The notes under the pieces are model-generated. The model did no database searches, had not been told where the DNA came from, and saw nothing but the letters and a program-made list of their open reading frames with translations. Positions 33,724 to 43,216 of a stretch of 64,000 nucleotides of DNA are shown here, piece by piece (position 1 is the stretch's first letter; the number at the start of each line of letters is the position of its first letter). The translations under genes and the position numbers were made by a program. This DNA is from an uncultured Saprospiraceae bacterium. Lineage in GTDB: Bacteria; Bacteroidota; Bacteroidia; Chitinophagales; Saprospiraceae. The stretch spans positions 38,824 to 102,823 of the forward strand of contig CALLAE010000004.1 of assembly GCA_938002665.1 (NCBI GenBank), written 5' to 3'.

Positions 33724-36648
33724 ATGATTCTTCGACATCTTTTATATGCATTTGTTTTCATTGGTCTGACATCCACTGTTACTGTTGCTCAAGAACATTC
33801 TATTGCTCGTGAATGGAATGAAGAATTACTTCACGCAATAAGAAATGATTTCGCAAGACCTACAGTTCATGCTAGAAACCTGTGGCACTCTAGTGTCATG
33901 ATGTATGATATATGGGCCATTATCACAGATGAAGTTGCTGATACCTATTTTCTTGGAAAAGATGTCCGTGGATTTTTCTGTCCTATTGACGAATTGCCTG
34001 TATATACACAAGGGAAAGAAGAAGCAATAAGAACTGCAATCAGTTATGCCATGTATCGTTTTCTTAATCATAGATTTCAGAATGCGCCGCCTGGCAGAAT
34101 AGCCACCATAATTTCAGCTATAAATCAAAAAATGCTGGAACTTGGGTATAGTACGAGCTACACCTCACAAGATTATTCTAATGGTAACCCTGCTGCACTT
34201 GGCAATTATGTCGCTGATCAGATAATACAGTTCGGACTTCAAGATGGTTCTAATGAACTAGGTTTATATGGAAACACTTCATACAGGCCTGTTAATAATT
34301 CTTTAGAATTATTTATTCCTGAAGATTTTGTTCCTATGAATGATCCCAATAGGTGGCAGCCTCTGACCTTAGATACTTTCACAGATCAGTCTGGTAATGT
34401 ACAGTCATTTAATACGCCACCTTTTCTTAGTCCAGAATGGGGGGCTGTAACTCCTTTTGCACTTAAGGATTCAGATAATACAGTTTATACTCGACGAAAT
34501 TTTGACTACAATGTATTTCATGACCCAGGTGCACCACCATATGTCAATCTCAATGAGAAAGATGAAATGAGTGAAGAATTTCTTTGGGGTTTCTTGCTAG
34601 TTTCTATTTGGAGCAGTCACCTAGATCCAGCAGATGGTGTGATGATAGATATCTCTCCTAATAGCCAAGGAAACAACCCTAATCTCCCAAGCTACATTGC
34701 AGAATACAGGAATTTCTATAATCTAATAGAAGGTGGAGATAATAGCCCCGGACATGCTATTAATCCGCATACAAACCAGCCCTATGATATCAACATGGTT
34801 TATAGAGGAGATTATACAAGGGTACTTGCTGAATTTTGGGCGGACGGTCCAGACTCAGAGACACCACCTGGACATTGGTTTACTTTGCTAAACTACGTGA
34901 GTGATCATCCTGAGTTTGAGAGAAAATATAGAGGTATACAACCAGTAGAAGATCCTCTAGAATGGGATGTGAAATCCTATTTTATTATGGGAGGAGCCAT
35001 GCATGACTGTGCTATTTCTGCATGGGGTATCAAGGGATGGTATGATTACCTAAGACCAGTATCAGCTATAAGGGCTATGGCAAATAGAGGGCAGTCCACA
35101 ATAGAGAGTCTACCCAACTACCATCCAGCTGGCGTCCCACTTATTTCAGGGTTTTCTGAAATTGTGACTGCAGGAGATACAATTGCTGGAGATATGGGTG
35201 AAAACATCGGAAAGATAAAATTATTCACTTGGAAGGGTCCTGGCTACATAGAAGACCCAAAAACTGATATTGCAGAAGTAGGATGGATCTTAGCTGAGGA
35301 ATGGTTTCCATATCAGAGACCTACTTTTGTCACACCACCATTTGCAGGTTATATTTCTGGTCATTCTACTTACTCGAGAGCAGCTGCGGAAGTACTTACC
35401 GACATGACAGGTGATGCTTATTTCCCTGGTGGGTTAGGAGAGTTTGTAGCTGAGAAAAATGAATTCCTTGTTTTTGAAGAAGGACCTTCTGAAGATGTTG
35501 TCTTACAATGGGCAACTTATAGAGATGCCTCAGACCAAACAAGCCTTTCCAGAATTTGGGGAGGTATACATCCACCAGCAGATGACATTCCAGGAAGAAA
35601 AATAGGAATCAAGATAGCTGAAGATGTCATGACACTTTCTGAATCTATTTTCTTTGTAGATGCAGACGGTGACGGCTTTTATAATTACGAAGACTGCGAT
35701 GATAATAATGAAATGATTAATCCTTCCATTCCTGAAACCTGCGACGGCATAGATAACAACTGTGCTGGGGGCATAGACGAGGGCTTACAATTGTTCAGAT
35801 ATTTCCTTGATAATGATGGAGATGGCTATGGTAATCAAGCCGTTCCTGTGGATACTTGCAGAAGCATGCCTATAACAGGATATGTAGAGAATGACCTAGA
35901 CTGTAATGATAATGATCCAACAATAAATCCTGATGCCTTTGAAATATGCGATGGGATAGATAATAACTGCTCTGGGGGTATAGATGAAGATTTAACGCTA
36001 TATACCTACTATAGGGACGTGGACGGGGATGGTTTTGGTGATCTCAATTTTCCGGTAGATACCTGCAGAGAGATGCCTATAGCAGGCTATGTAATAGATA
36101 ATAATGATTGTAATGACGCTGATGGCATTATCAATCCTGATATCCCAGAAACTTGTGATGGCATAGATAATGATTGTAATGGAAGAGCGGATGATGGCTT
36201 ACCTGTTACGAGATACTACAGAGACTTTGATAATGATGGTTTTGGCTTAGAAGATGATTTCATAGATACGTGTTTGACCGTAAGTCCTCTAGGATTTGTA
36301 GATAACCCTATGGACTGTAACGACAATGATCCTGATATCAATCCTTCTATAATTGAAATCGCTGATAACAACATAGACGAAGATTGTACTGGAGTAGATC
36401 TTTATGAAATATCTAAAGTTTTTCCAAACCCGTTTCGTAACAGCTTGAGTTTACATTATAATTCCTCTGAACCTATAAGACTGAGAATGTACGATTTCAG
36501 AGGTAGATTAGCTATGAATGAAGTTAGAATATTGGAGGCTAATAATTACTCTTTGGATGTATCTCAGTTGGCAGAAGGATTCTATTTTCTGCAACTTGTT
36601 AATGATCAGTACGAAGAGTTGTACATCGAGAAAGTACTGAAACTATAG
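33724..36648 (+). CDS. Secreted vanadium-haloperoxidase-like (PAP2) protein with MopE repeats and T9SS tail
   Basis: 974 residues. Signal peptide about 1-22 (ends TVAQE). Residues about 30-640 are of the vanadium-dependent haloperoxidase / acid phosphatase type: LLHAIRNDFARPTVHARNLWHSS, YLRPVSAIRAM, SGHSTYSRAAAE (about 542-553) and WGGIHPPADDIPGRKIG (about 610) with the vanadate/phosphate-binding histidines. Residues about 645-885 hold four MopE-type repeats (DxDGD..DCxDxxxxINP..ETCDGIDN..C). The last 80 residues, from FPNPFRNSL, are a type A T9SS sorting domain. Haloperoxidase versus phosphatase activity cannot be told by eye. Confidence 0.88.
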   Translation: MILRHLLYAFVFIGLTSTVTVAQEHSIAREWNEELLHAIRNDFARPTVHARNLWHSSVMMYDIWAIITDEVADTYFLGKDVRGFFCPIDELPVYTQGKEEAIRTAISYAMYRFLNHRFQNAPPGRIATIISAINQKMLELGYSTSYTSQDYSNGNPAALGNYVADQIIQFGLQDGSNELGLYGNTSYRPVNNSLELFIPEDFVPMNDPNRWQPLTLDTFTDQSGNVQSFNTPPFLSPEWGAVTPFALKDSDNTVYTRRNFDYNVFHDPGAPPYVNLNEKDEMSEEFLWGFLLVSIWSSHLDPADGVMIDISPNSQGNNPNLPSYIAEYRNFYNLIEGGDNSPGHAINPHTNQPYDINMVYRGDYTRVLAEFWADGPDSETPPGHWFTLLNYVSDHPEFERKYRGIQPVEDPLEWDVKSYFIMGGAMHDCAISAWGIKGWYDYLRPVSAIRAMANRGQSTIESLPNYHPAGVPLISGFSEIVTAGDTIAGDMGENIGKIKLFTWKGPGYIEDPKTDIAEVGWILAEEWFPYQRPTFVTPPFAGYISGHSTYSRAAAEVLTDMTGDAYFPGGLGEFVAEKNEFLVFEEGPSEDVVLQWATYRDASDQTSLSRIWGGIHPPADDIPGRKIGIKIAEDVMTLSESIFFVDADGDGFYNYEDCDDNNEMINPSIPETCDGIDNNCAGGIDEGLQLFRYFLDNDGDGYGNQAVPVDTCRSMPITGYVENDLDCNDNDPTINPDAFEICDGIDNNCSGGIDEDLTLYTYYRDVDGDGFGDLNFPVDTCREMPIAGYVIDNNDCNDADGIINPDIPETCDGIDNDCNGRADDGLPVTRYYRDFDNDGFGLEDDFIDTCLTVSPLGFVDNPMDCNDNDPDINPSIIEIADNNIDEDCTGVDLYEISKVFPNPFRNSLSLHYNSSEPIRLRMYDFRGRLAMNEVRILEANNYSLDVSQLAEGFYFLQLVNDQYEELYIEKVLKL

Positions 36649-36689
36649 TTTAACTGGTGACCAATATTATTTCTGATGATAAGTTAAAC
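36648..36689. promoter_or_regulatory. Inverted repeat GTTTAACT/AGTTAAAC before the lipid kinase start
   Basis: A perfect 8-base inverted repeat (36648-36655 and 36682-36689) with a 26-base spacer spans the gap between the haloperoxidase-like gene and the lipid kinase gene, and its right arm ends one base before the TTG start. It could be an operator or an RNA hairpin near the start codon; chance is possible. Confidence 0.3.
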
Positions 36690-36690
36690 A

Positions 36691-37599
36691 TTGCAAGCTA
36701 ACGACAAGAAAAAAATCCTCTTTATAATTAATCCTATCTCTGGGTCAAATCAAAAAGAGGATCTACCCCAGCTTATCAAGGACAATCTTGATCACAATAA
36801 ATTCTCCTTTGAGCTCATCAAAACAGAATATAGAGGTCATGCTACTGAACTTTCTAAGCAGGCAGTCGCAGATAAATTAGATTACGTTATTGCTTGCGGA
36901 GGTGATGGCACTGTAAATGAAGTTGCCGAACCACTAGTTCATACAGACATAGCTATGGGTATTATACCCAATGGATCAGGAAACGGCTTCGCTATGCATA
37001 TAGGAATGGGTCGCAACTCCAAAAAAGCAATTCATATTCTAAATGAGGCGAAACAACATACCATAGACACCTGTCTTGTAAATGATAATTTCTTTATTAA
37101 TCTAGCAGGTGTCGGCTTTGATGCGCAAATAGCCTACGAAATCGATAATGGTAGCAAAAGAGGTTTTCAACTATATTTTAGCACTATCACTAGAGAAATT
37201 CTAAAATTCAAGGCTCAACCTTTTACAATTAAGTCTGACAAACAGTTAGACCAAGGGAAGTATACTATCATAGCTGTAGCTAATGCAGCTATGTATGGTT
37301 ACAATTTTACAATAGCTCCAAAAGCAGAACTTTCAGATGGGCTTTTGGATATAGTATTGATCAAAGAAGCTGGACTTATTAAAACTCTAGCTAGCTCCTG
37401 GCGTATGCTCAATAGTTCTTTACACAAAAGTAGTCTGGTAGAAATCATCAAGTCAAAAAAAGTCACTATTACTACAGAACATCCCAGTTACTATCATATA
37501 GATGGTGAGAGTCGAAAATTTGAGTCAGAACTTCACTTTGAGGTTGTACCTGCCTCACTTAATATGCTTTTCCCCAAAAGTTCGCAGCTAGTCTCGTAG
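36691..37599 (+). CDS. Diacylglycerol kinase family lipid kinase (YegS/BmrU type)
   Basis: 302 residues; ATP-dependent phosphorylation of a lipid at the inner membrane. Motifs: FIINPISGS (about 11-19), ACGGDGTVNEV (68-78) and IPNGSGNGFAMHIGM, followed by the GVGFDAQI block. TTG start at 36691, directly after an inverted repeat; the next in-frame ATG lies far inside the conserved domain, so TTG is needed. Substrate (diacylglycerol or another lipid) unknown. Confidence 0.88.
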   Translation: MQANDKKKILFIINPISGSNQKEDLPQLIKDNLDHNKFSFELIKTEYRGHATELSKQAVADKLDYVIACGGDGTVNEVAEPLVHTDIAMGIIPNGSGNGFAMHIGMGRNSKKAIHILNEAKQHTIDTCLVNDNFFINLAGVGFDAQIAYEIDNGSKRGFQLYFSTITREILKFKAQPFTIKSDKQLDQGKYTIIAVANAAMYGYNFTIAPKAELSDGLLDIVLIKEAGLIKTLASSWRMLNSSLHKSSLVEIIKSKKVTITTEHPSYYHIDGESRKFESELHFEVVPASLNMLFPKSSQLVS

Positions 37600-37676
37600 A
37601 GCAATTCTAATTGTGCTCAGTTTTCCTTTACGTCTTTTGTGATTATATTGCATTTACTTTGAAAACTGATTTTCGA

Positions 37677-40600
37677 ATGAATAAACTACTCTCTCTCACT
37701 CTGATTTTACTGGTACTGAGTGCCTGTGAAGATCTACAAACATCAACAGTACAAAAGTCTACCTTCCAAGATAGTTCTACCATCAAACTCTTTGAAAATA
37801 TTCCATCTTCTGTATCTGGATTAACTTTTTCTAATACCATTACTGAAAACATAGAGCTTAATGCTGTTCTTTTTGATGGTATGATGCACGGATCTGGTGT
37901 AGGTATTCTAGACGCAAATAGCGATGGACTCCCTGACATATACATGGGGTCTAACATGCAAGGCGATAAGCTATTTCTCAATAAAGGTAATTTCAAATTC
38001 GAAGACAGCACACTAAAAGCTGGAATTACACCAACAAATTGGTCAACAGGTATAGCTATTGTGGACATCAATAATGACGGTCATGATGATATATATGTCT
38101 GCAAATATCTCTACGATCAACAGGATCGTCGAGCAAATATGTTCTATCTTAATAACGGAGATGGAACCTTTACGGAAAGTGCAAAACAAATAGGGATTAA
38201 TGACAATGGCTATTCTATCATGGCTAACTTCTTTGACTATGATAGAGATGGAGATTTAGACCTTTATATTGCTAATCAACCCCCAAATTCTCTCAAAGCG
38301 AAAAAGAACTTAAAAGGTAAAGTCGACTACCAATACACAGATAAGCTCTATAGAAATGATAATGGAAAATTTGTAAATGTTACTGAGCAAGCTGGTATTA
38401 AAAATTATTGCTACAGTCTTTCGGCAACCACCTTAGATTATAATCAAGATGGATGGCCTGATATCTATGTAGCCGTAGACTACGATGAACCTGATATGTT
38501 TTTTAAGAACAATGGTAATGGAACGTTTACTGATATCTCTAAAACCTCACTAAAGCACATGAGCAATTTCAGTATGGGGGTGGATATAGCAGATATCAAT
38601 AATGATGGTCATCTGGACATTTATGTCGCAGACATGGTTGCCGAAGATAATCTTAGGCAAAAAACAAATATGAGTGGAATGAATCCAGAGAGATTTTTTC
38701 AGCTTGTGAATGCTGGATACCACTACCAATATATGTTCAATGCTCTGCAACTGAATAATGGAGATGGTTCATTTAGTGAAGTCGCACAATTATCCGGTGT
38801 ATCTAATACCGACTGGAGTTGGAGCCCTCTATTCATGGATATTGATAAGGATGGATATAAAGATCTTACAGTCACAAATGGACTCATAAAGGATATTAGG
38901 AATAAAGATTTTGAGATATGGAGAAGAGAATTTTATCAGAACAAACTAGAAGAAGCCTCTAAATCTGCCAACAAAAGAATTACTATCAGTCCTTTAGAAA
39001 TAGGAGACAAAGCACCTAGTCAAAAGATTAGTAACTATGTGTATCAGAACCAAGGAGATCTAGGTTTTAAGAAAGTTTCTGAGGAATGGGGCTTATCCAA
39101 AAAAACTTGGTCAAATGGCTCAGCCTATGCAGATTTCGATAATGACGGTGATCTAGATCTTGTGATCAATAATTGCAACATGGAAGCAGACCTCTACAAA
39201 AATACTGCAAGTGATAAAGGGCTCAACAATTATTTATGTCTAAAATTAGACGGCCCAGCTTTGAATAAATCTGGTATAGGAGCGAGAATAGAAATTGAAT
39301 ATGACGATCAGATACAGGTTTATGAATGTTCGCCCTATAGAGGGTATATGTCTTCCTCTCAGAGAATAGCACATTTTGGCTTAGGGACCGCAACCACCAT
39401 AAATGAAATAAGAGTTATCTGGCCGGATAATAAAATGAATAAAATAACTGGACAAAAGGCAAATAAATCTATCACAGTTTCATATGCGAAAGCCAATGAA
39501 AAATATACTAGAAAAGGACTTCAAGACAGACAAGTCTTTAAGTCGCACAGAGAAATGGCACTAGTCCATAAAGAAAATATTTACGACGACTATAAGAAAG
39601 AAATTCTACTGCCCTATAAAACTTCTACACTAGGGCCGGTGGTATGTAAAGGAGATGTGAATGACGATGGATTAGAAGATGTATTTTATGGAAGTTCTAC
39701 TGGTAGTAGTTCTACCATCATGCAAAATATGGGTAATGGCAAATTTAAAACTATAGTCAATCCAAGCCTTGCAAAGGATGCGATTCACGAAGATGGTGGC
39801 GCACTTTTTTTTGATGCAGATGGGGATGGAGATCAGGATCTCTACGTCAGCAGTGGGGGCAATGAATTTCCCATAGGCTCCATGAATTATCAAGATAGGC
39901 TATACCTCAATAATGGTAAAGGCCTATTCACAAGATCTGGATCATTACCTTCATTGGTCACAAGTAATTCTGTGGTCACTAGTTTAGATTATGATCAGGA
40001 TGGAGATTTAGATTTATATGTAGGAGGAAGACAGGTGCCCGGGAAGTATGGACTGCCCACTGATAGCTATATCTTAAAAAATGATAAGGGGAAATTTACC
40101 GACGTGACCTTAGCTCTCGCGCCAATGCTAAAAGAGGTGGGAATGGTGACTGCCGCGCAGGTAGCAGATCTGAATGGAGACGGTCAGAAAGAATTATTAA
40201 TTGCTGGTGAGTGGATGCCTTTAAAAGTCATTACCATAGCAAGTAAAATGATAGATATCTCGTCTCAGTATGGACTCTCTGATACAAAAGGCTGGTGGAA
40301 TACCTTAGCTCTAGGAGATGTAGATAATGATGGAGATACAGATATAGTCGCAGGAAACCTTGGTTATAATATTAAGTATAAAGCATCAAAGGAAGAACCG
40401 TTTAAAGTATATGTTGATGACTTTGATCAAAATGGTACGCATGATGTCTACCTAGGCTATTATCAGAATGGTCAGTGTTTCCCAGTGAGAGGACGACAAT
40501 GCTCTTCTGAGCAACTGCCTTTTGTGAAGGAGAAGTTTGGGACGTATCAGGAATTTGGTCTAGCTACTATAGACCAAGTTCTACAAGACCATATATCTGA

Positions 40601-40985
40601 AAAAACAGTTGTCCAAGAAGCTCAAACTTTTGCCACTACCGTCTTCCTAAATGAGGGAGGCACCTTCAGAGGAATAGCTCTGCCTAACGAAACTCAAATT
40701 TCACCTGTCTATGGGATAGCCTTAGATGATTTCGATAAGGATGGCAATCTCGATATTTTCTTAGCTGGTAATATGTACAATAGGGAAGTGGAGACTACAA
40801 GAAGTGATGCAGGAAAAGGTTGTCTTGTGAGTTATCGGGATGGCAAATTTAATGTCAAGAGGTCTGCGGAATTAGGCATCTCAGCAGACAAGGATGTAAG
40901 AGGAGTAAGCACAGTCAAAAGTGGAACCATGAATCTACTAGTTGTCGCTAACAATAATGCTCCTGCCCAAGTGTATAGCTACTAA
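37677..40985 (+). CDS. VCBS/FG-GAP repeat lipoprotein with ASPIC/UnbV domain
   Basis: 1102 residues from the ATG at 37677, which gives a clean lipoprotein signal (MNKLLSLTLILLVLSAC, Cys17); an in-frame upstream start at 37611 would bury it. Many calcium-binding FG-GAP/VCBS repeats with DxNxDGxxDIY patterns (for example DANSDGLPDIYMG, DINNDGHDDIYVC, DYDRDGDLDLYIA) flank an ASPIC/UnbV domain (about 500-590; YRGYMSSSQRIAHFGLG). These CRTAC1-like surface proteins are abundant in Bacteroidetes, and their role is mostly unknown. Monocistronic; converges with the M28 peptidase, stops adjacent. Confidence 0.9.
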   Translation: MNKLLSLTLILLVLSACEDLQTSTVQKSTFQDSSTIKLFENIPSSVSGLTFSNTITENIELNAVLFDGMMHGSGVGILDANSDGLPDIYMGSNMQGDKLFLNKGNFKFEDSTLKAGITPTNWSTGIAIVDINNDGHDDIYVCKYLYDQQDRRANMFYLNNGDGTFTESAKQIGINDNGYSIMANFFDYDRDGDLDLYIANQPPNSLKAKKNLKGKVDYQYTDKLYRNDNGKFVNVTEQAGIKNYCYSLSATTLDYNQDGWPDIYVAVDYDEPDMFFKNNGNGTFTDISKTSLKHMSNFSMGVDIADINNDGHLDIYVADMVAEDNLRQKTNMSGMNPERFFQLVNAGYHYQYMFNALQLNNGDGSFSEVAQLSGVSNTDWSWSPLFMDIDKDGYKDLTVTNGLIKDIRNKDFEIWRREFYQNKLEEASKSANKRITISPLEIGDKAPSQKISNYVYQNQGDLGFKKVSEEWGLSKKTWSNGSAYADFDNDGDLDLVINNCNMEADLYKNTASDKGLNNYLCLKLDGPALNKSGIGARIEIEYDDQIQVYECSPYRGYMSSSQRIAHFGLGTATTINEIRVIWPDNKMNKITGQKANKSITVSYAKANEKYTRKGLQDRQVFKSHREMALVHKENIYDDYKKEILLPYKTSTLGPVVCKGDVNDDGLEDVFYGSSTGSSSTIMQNMGNGKFKTIVNPSLAKDAIHEDGGALFFDADGDGDQDLYVSSGGNEFPIGSMNYQDRLYLNNGKGLFTRSGSLPSLVTSNSVVTSLDYDQDGDLDLYVGGRQVPGKYGLPTDSYILKNDKGKFTDVTLALAPMLKEVGMVTAAQVADLNGDGQKELLIAGEWMPLKVITIASKMIDISSQYGLSDTKGWWNTLALGDVDNDGDTDIVAGNLGYNIKYKASKEEPFKVYVDDFDQNGTHDVYLGYYQNGQCFPVRGRQCSSEQLPFVKEKFGTYQEFGLATIDQVLQDHISEKTVVQEAQTFATTVFLNEGGTFRGIALPNETQISPVYGIALDDFDKDGNLDIFLAGNMYNREVETTRSDAGKGCLVSYRDGKFNVKRSAELGISADKDVRGVSTVKSGTMNLLVVANNNAPAQVYSY

Positions 40986-42338
40986 CTATCTTCTTGGAAT
41001 GAGAGTTTTAGGATAGACAACTATGCCTTCATTGCCATCCTTTGCTACAGAAACTATCCCAAATAGATAATTATCAATGACGATATTTTCAAGAGTAGCA
41101 TTATCAGTCAAGCCTACCCACTTAGAGTATTCCCACTGTGGAGAAGTCGTCTCTCTCCAATAGATTTTATATCCGGCCAGTCTAGGATCATCAGAAGATT
41201 CCCATTGTAGCTTGGTAGAAGGTTGCACTGCACCACCTATCATGACTGTAGAGGGTGGAGTAGGAGACCAAGCAAGCCCAGCCAGCACTATGGCATTGAC
41301 AGCAGTAAGCTTTCTAGCATAATCAAAATTTACACCTTCCAGTACATCGCCATACTGAATGCCATTCTCAGTTCTTATATCTTGATGTTGTCTATTATAA
41401 TTCTCATGCGTCTCCATTATTCTTACACCAGGAATGCCTACATCATTGAAGGGTCGGTGATGTCCACCTCTTCCAAATCTATCTAACCTATATATCATCT
41501 TAGCCTTTACATCAGAAAAATATGTGCTGGTCATTCTATCCACGTATCTGGCTAATTGTCGGGATGGACCATCCACTTCTCCTCCATAAAAACGGCTCCA
41601 TATCAATTGTTGTTCGTTTGGCTCAGGAGGTGTGGGCTCAGAAAAAACCCTAAAAGAAGAGTTGTCCACGACACCATCTATACCTGAGATATTGCCTATC
41701 ATATCATTGTTAAGTATGCCCATTACCTCCCATCCCTCAGCAAGTATATCTTTAGCGAGAAGTTTTCCTCCGTATAAGCCTTGCTCCTCGCCAGACAAGC
41801 CGAGAAAAACGATGCTACATTCGAAATCATATTTACTGAGAACTCTTGCAGCCTCCAGTACACCAGCCATGCCCGATGCATTATCATTAGCGCCTGGACT
41901 ATCTGAAGTTCCATCTAGAGGATCACTTACCCTAGAATCAATATCTCCTGACATCAGTATGTATCTATTAGGGTAGGTTTTCCCCCGCTTAATAGCTATC
42001 ACATTGACTATCCATGTATCTTCTGGTATTCTACGAGACTCTCCAGCTTTGACTAAGCCTTTGTGAAATTTCACATCTAAACAGCCATTACAAGCCTCAG
42101 AGATGTATTCAAATTCTTGCTTTATCCAACGACGAGCCGCTCCTATTCCTCTGGTTTCAGAAGTCGTATCAGACAAGGTATGCCTAGTTCCAAATCCCGC
42201 AAGCTTAGTTATATCCTTCTCTATTCTTTCTTCTGACACCTCATCGATGATATCATACATTCTATAATCAATCGAAGGAGGAATCTGCCCATAACAAGCC
42301 ATGCTGAAAAAGAAACTTATAACAATGAGACACTTCAT
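40986..42338 (-). CDS. M28-family peptidase with fibronectin-like C-terminus
   Basis: 450 residues, signal peptide about 1-17 (ends CYGQ). The peptidase domain (about 100-350) has SDSPGANDNASG (bridging Asp), SGEEQGLYGG (Glu ligand/base), NNDMIGN and a late HHRPFNDVGIPGVRI with the last histidine. At the place of the first histidine ligand (GHxDSR in relatives) the sequence is SGDIDSRVSD, that is Asp in place of His. The last 95 residues resemble a fibronectin type III domain (LAGYKIYWRETTSPQWEYSK). Secreted exo- or endopeptidase, activity uncertain. Confidence 0.82.
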   Translation of the reverse strand: MKCLIVISFFFSMACYGQIPPSIDYRMYDIIDEVSEERIEKDITKLAGFGTRHTLSDTTSETRGIGAARRWIKQEFEYISEACNGCLDVKFHKGLVKAGESRRIPEDTWIVNVIAIKRGKTYPNRYILMSGDIDSRVSDPLDGTSDSPGANDNASGMAGVLEAARVLSKYDFECSIVFLGLSGEEQGLYGGKLLAKDILAEGWEVMGILNNDMIGNISGIDGVVDNSSFRVFSEPTPPEPNEQQLIWSRFYGGEVDGPSRQLARYVDRMTSTYFSDVKAKMIYRLDRFGRGGHHRPFNDVGIPGVRIMETHENYNRQHQDIRTENGIQYGDVLEGVNFDYARKLTAVNAIVLAGLAWSPTPPSTVMIGGAVQPSTKLQWESSDDPRLAGYKIYWRETTSPQWEYSKWVGLTDNATLENIVIDNYLFGIVSVAKDGNEGIVVYPKTLIPRR

Positions 42339-42359
42339 AATCGTACAATATGTAAATGG

Positions 42360-43196
42360 TTAAGGGAATTTAGGAAATTTATCCCAGTCAGGATCTCTCT
42401 TTTCGAGGAAGGCATTTCTACCTTCTTCTGCTTCATCTGTCATATATCCTAGACGAGTGGCTTCTCCTGCAAAAATCTGTTGTCCTACCAGTCCATCATC
42501 TATGAGATTAAAAGCAAACTTTAGCATCTTGATAGCCATTGGGCTTTTCCCCAGTATCTCTTGTGCCCACTGATAGGCTGTATCTTCTAGTTCATCATGT
42601 GGAATAACAGCATTCACCATCCCCATCTCAAAGGCCTCCTGAGCAGAATAATTCCGACCTAAAAAGAAAATCTCCCTCGCTCGCTTTTGTCCGACTTGTC
42701 TAGCAAGGTAAGCAGAACCATAGCCAGCATCATAGCTAGCTACATCAGCATCTGTTTGCTTGAAAATAGCATGCTCTTTACTTGCTAGTGTCAGATCACA
42801 GACCACGTGCAAGCTATGTCCTCCGCCCACTGCCCAGCCCGGTACTACAGCAATAACTGCCTTATTCATAAATCGTATCTGACGCTGAACCTCTAGAATA
42901 TTCAACCTAGAAATGCCATCAGTTCCTTTATAACCCGTCTTGGCTCTGACTCGCTGATCCCCGCCTGAACAAAAAGCATAGATGCCATCCTTGGGAGAAG
43001 GTCCTTCCCCAGAAAGTAATACGACTCCTATACTTCTATCTTCCCGTGCATCATGAAAGGCCTCCAGCAGCTCCGATACTGTCTGTGGTCTGAAAGCATT
43101 TCTTACCTCTGGTCTATTGAAGGCGATACGAGCCACACCATGACACTTCTTGTAAGTAATGTCTTCATATGCTTTAGATGTTTTCCATTCTATCAT
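42360..43196 (-). CDS. menB: 1,4-Dihydroxy-2-naphthoyl-CoA synthase
   Basis: Crotonase-fold enzyme that closes the second ring in menaquinone synthesis. 278 residues, the MenB size, with ITYKKCHGVARIAFNRPEVRNAF, VLLSGEGPSPKDGIYAFCSGGDQ, AVVPGWAVGGGHSL and QTDADVASYDAGYGSAYLARQ, and the MenB-specific C-terminal EGRNAFLEKRDPDWDKFP. Located 18 kb from menC-E-F-D, between the M28 peptidase and the methyltransferase, all on the minus strand with small gaps. Confidence 0.95.
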   Translation of the reverse strand: MIEWKTSKAYEDITYKKCHGVARIAFNRPEVRNAFRPQTVSELLEAFHDAREDRSIGVVLLSGEGPSPKDGIYAFCSGGDQRVRAKTGYKGTDGISRLNILEVQRQIRFMNKAVIAVVPGWAVGGGHSLHVVCDLTLASKEHAIFKQTDADVASYDAGYGSAYLARQVGQKRAREIFFLGRNYSAQEAFEMGMVNAVIPHDELEDTAYQWAQEILGKSPMAIKMLKFAFNLIDDGLVGQQIFAGEATRLGYMTDEAEEGRNAFLEKRDPDWDKFPKFP

Positions 43197-43216
43197 TTAT
43201 AGCTTTTATCTGATTT

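Noticed and set aside
35656-36390. Tandem repeats in the haloperoxidase-like gene as a possible unstable satellite
   Set aside because: The repeats are protein-level MopE domains with diverged codons, not a near-identical DNA repeat.
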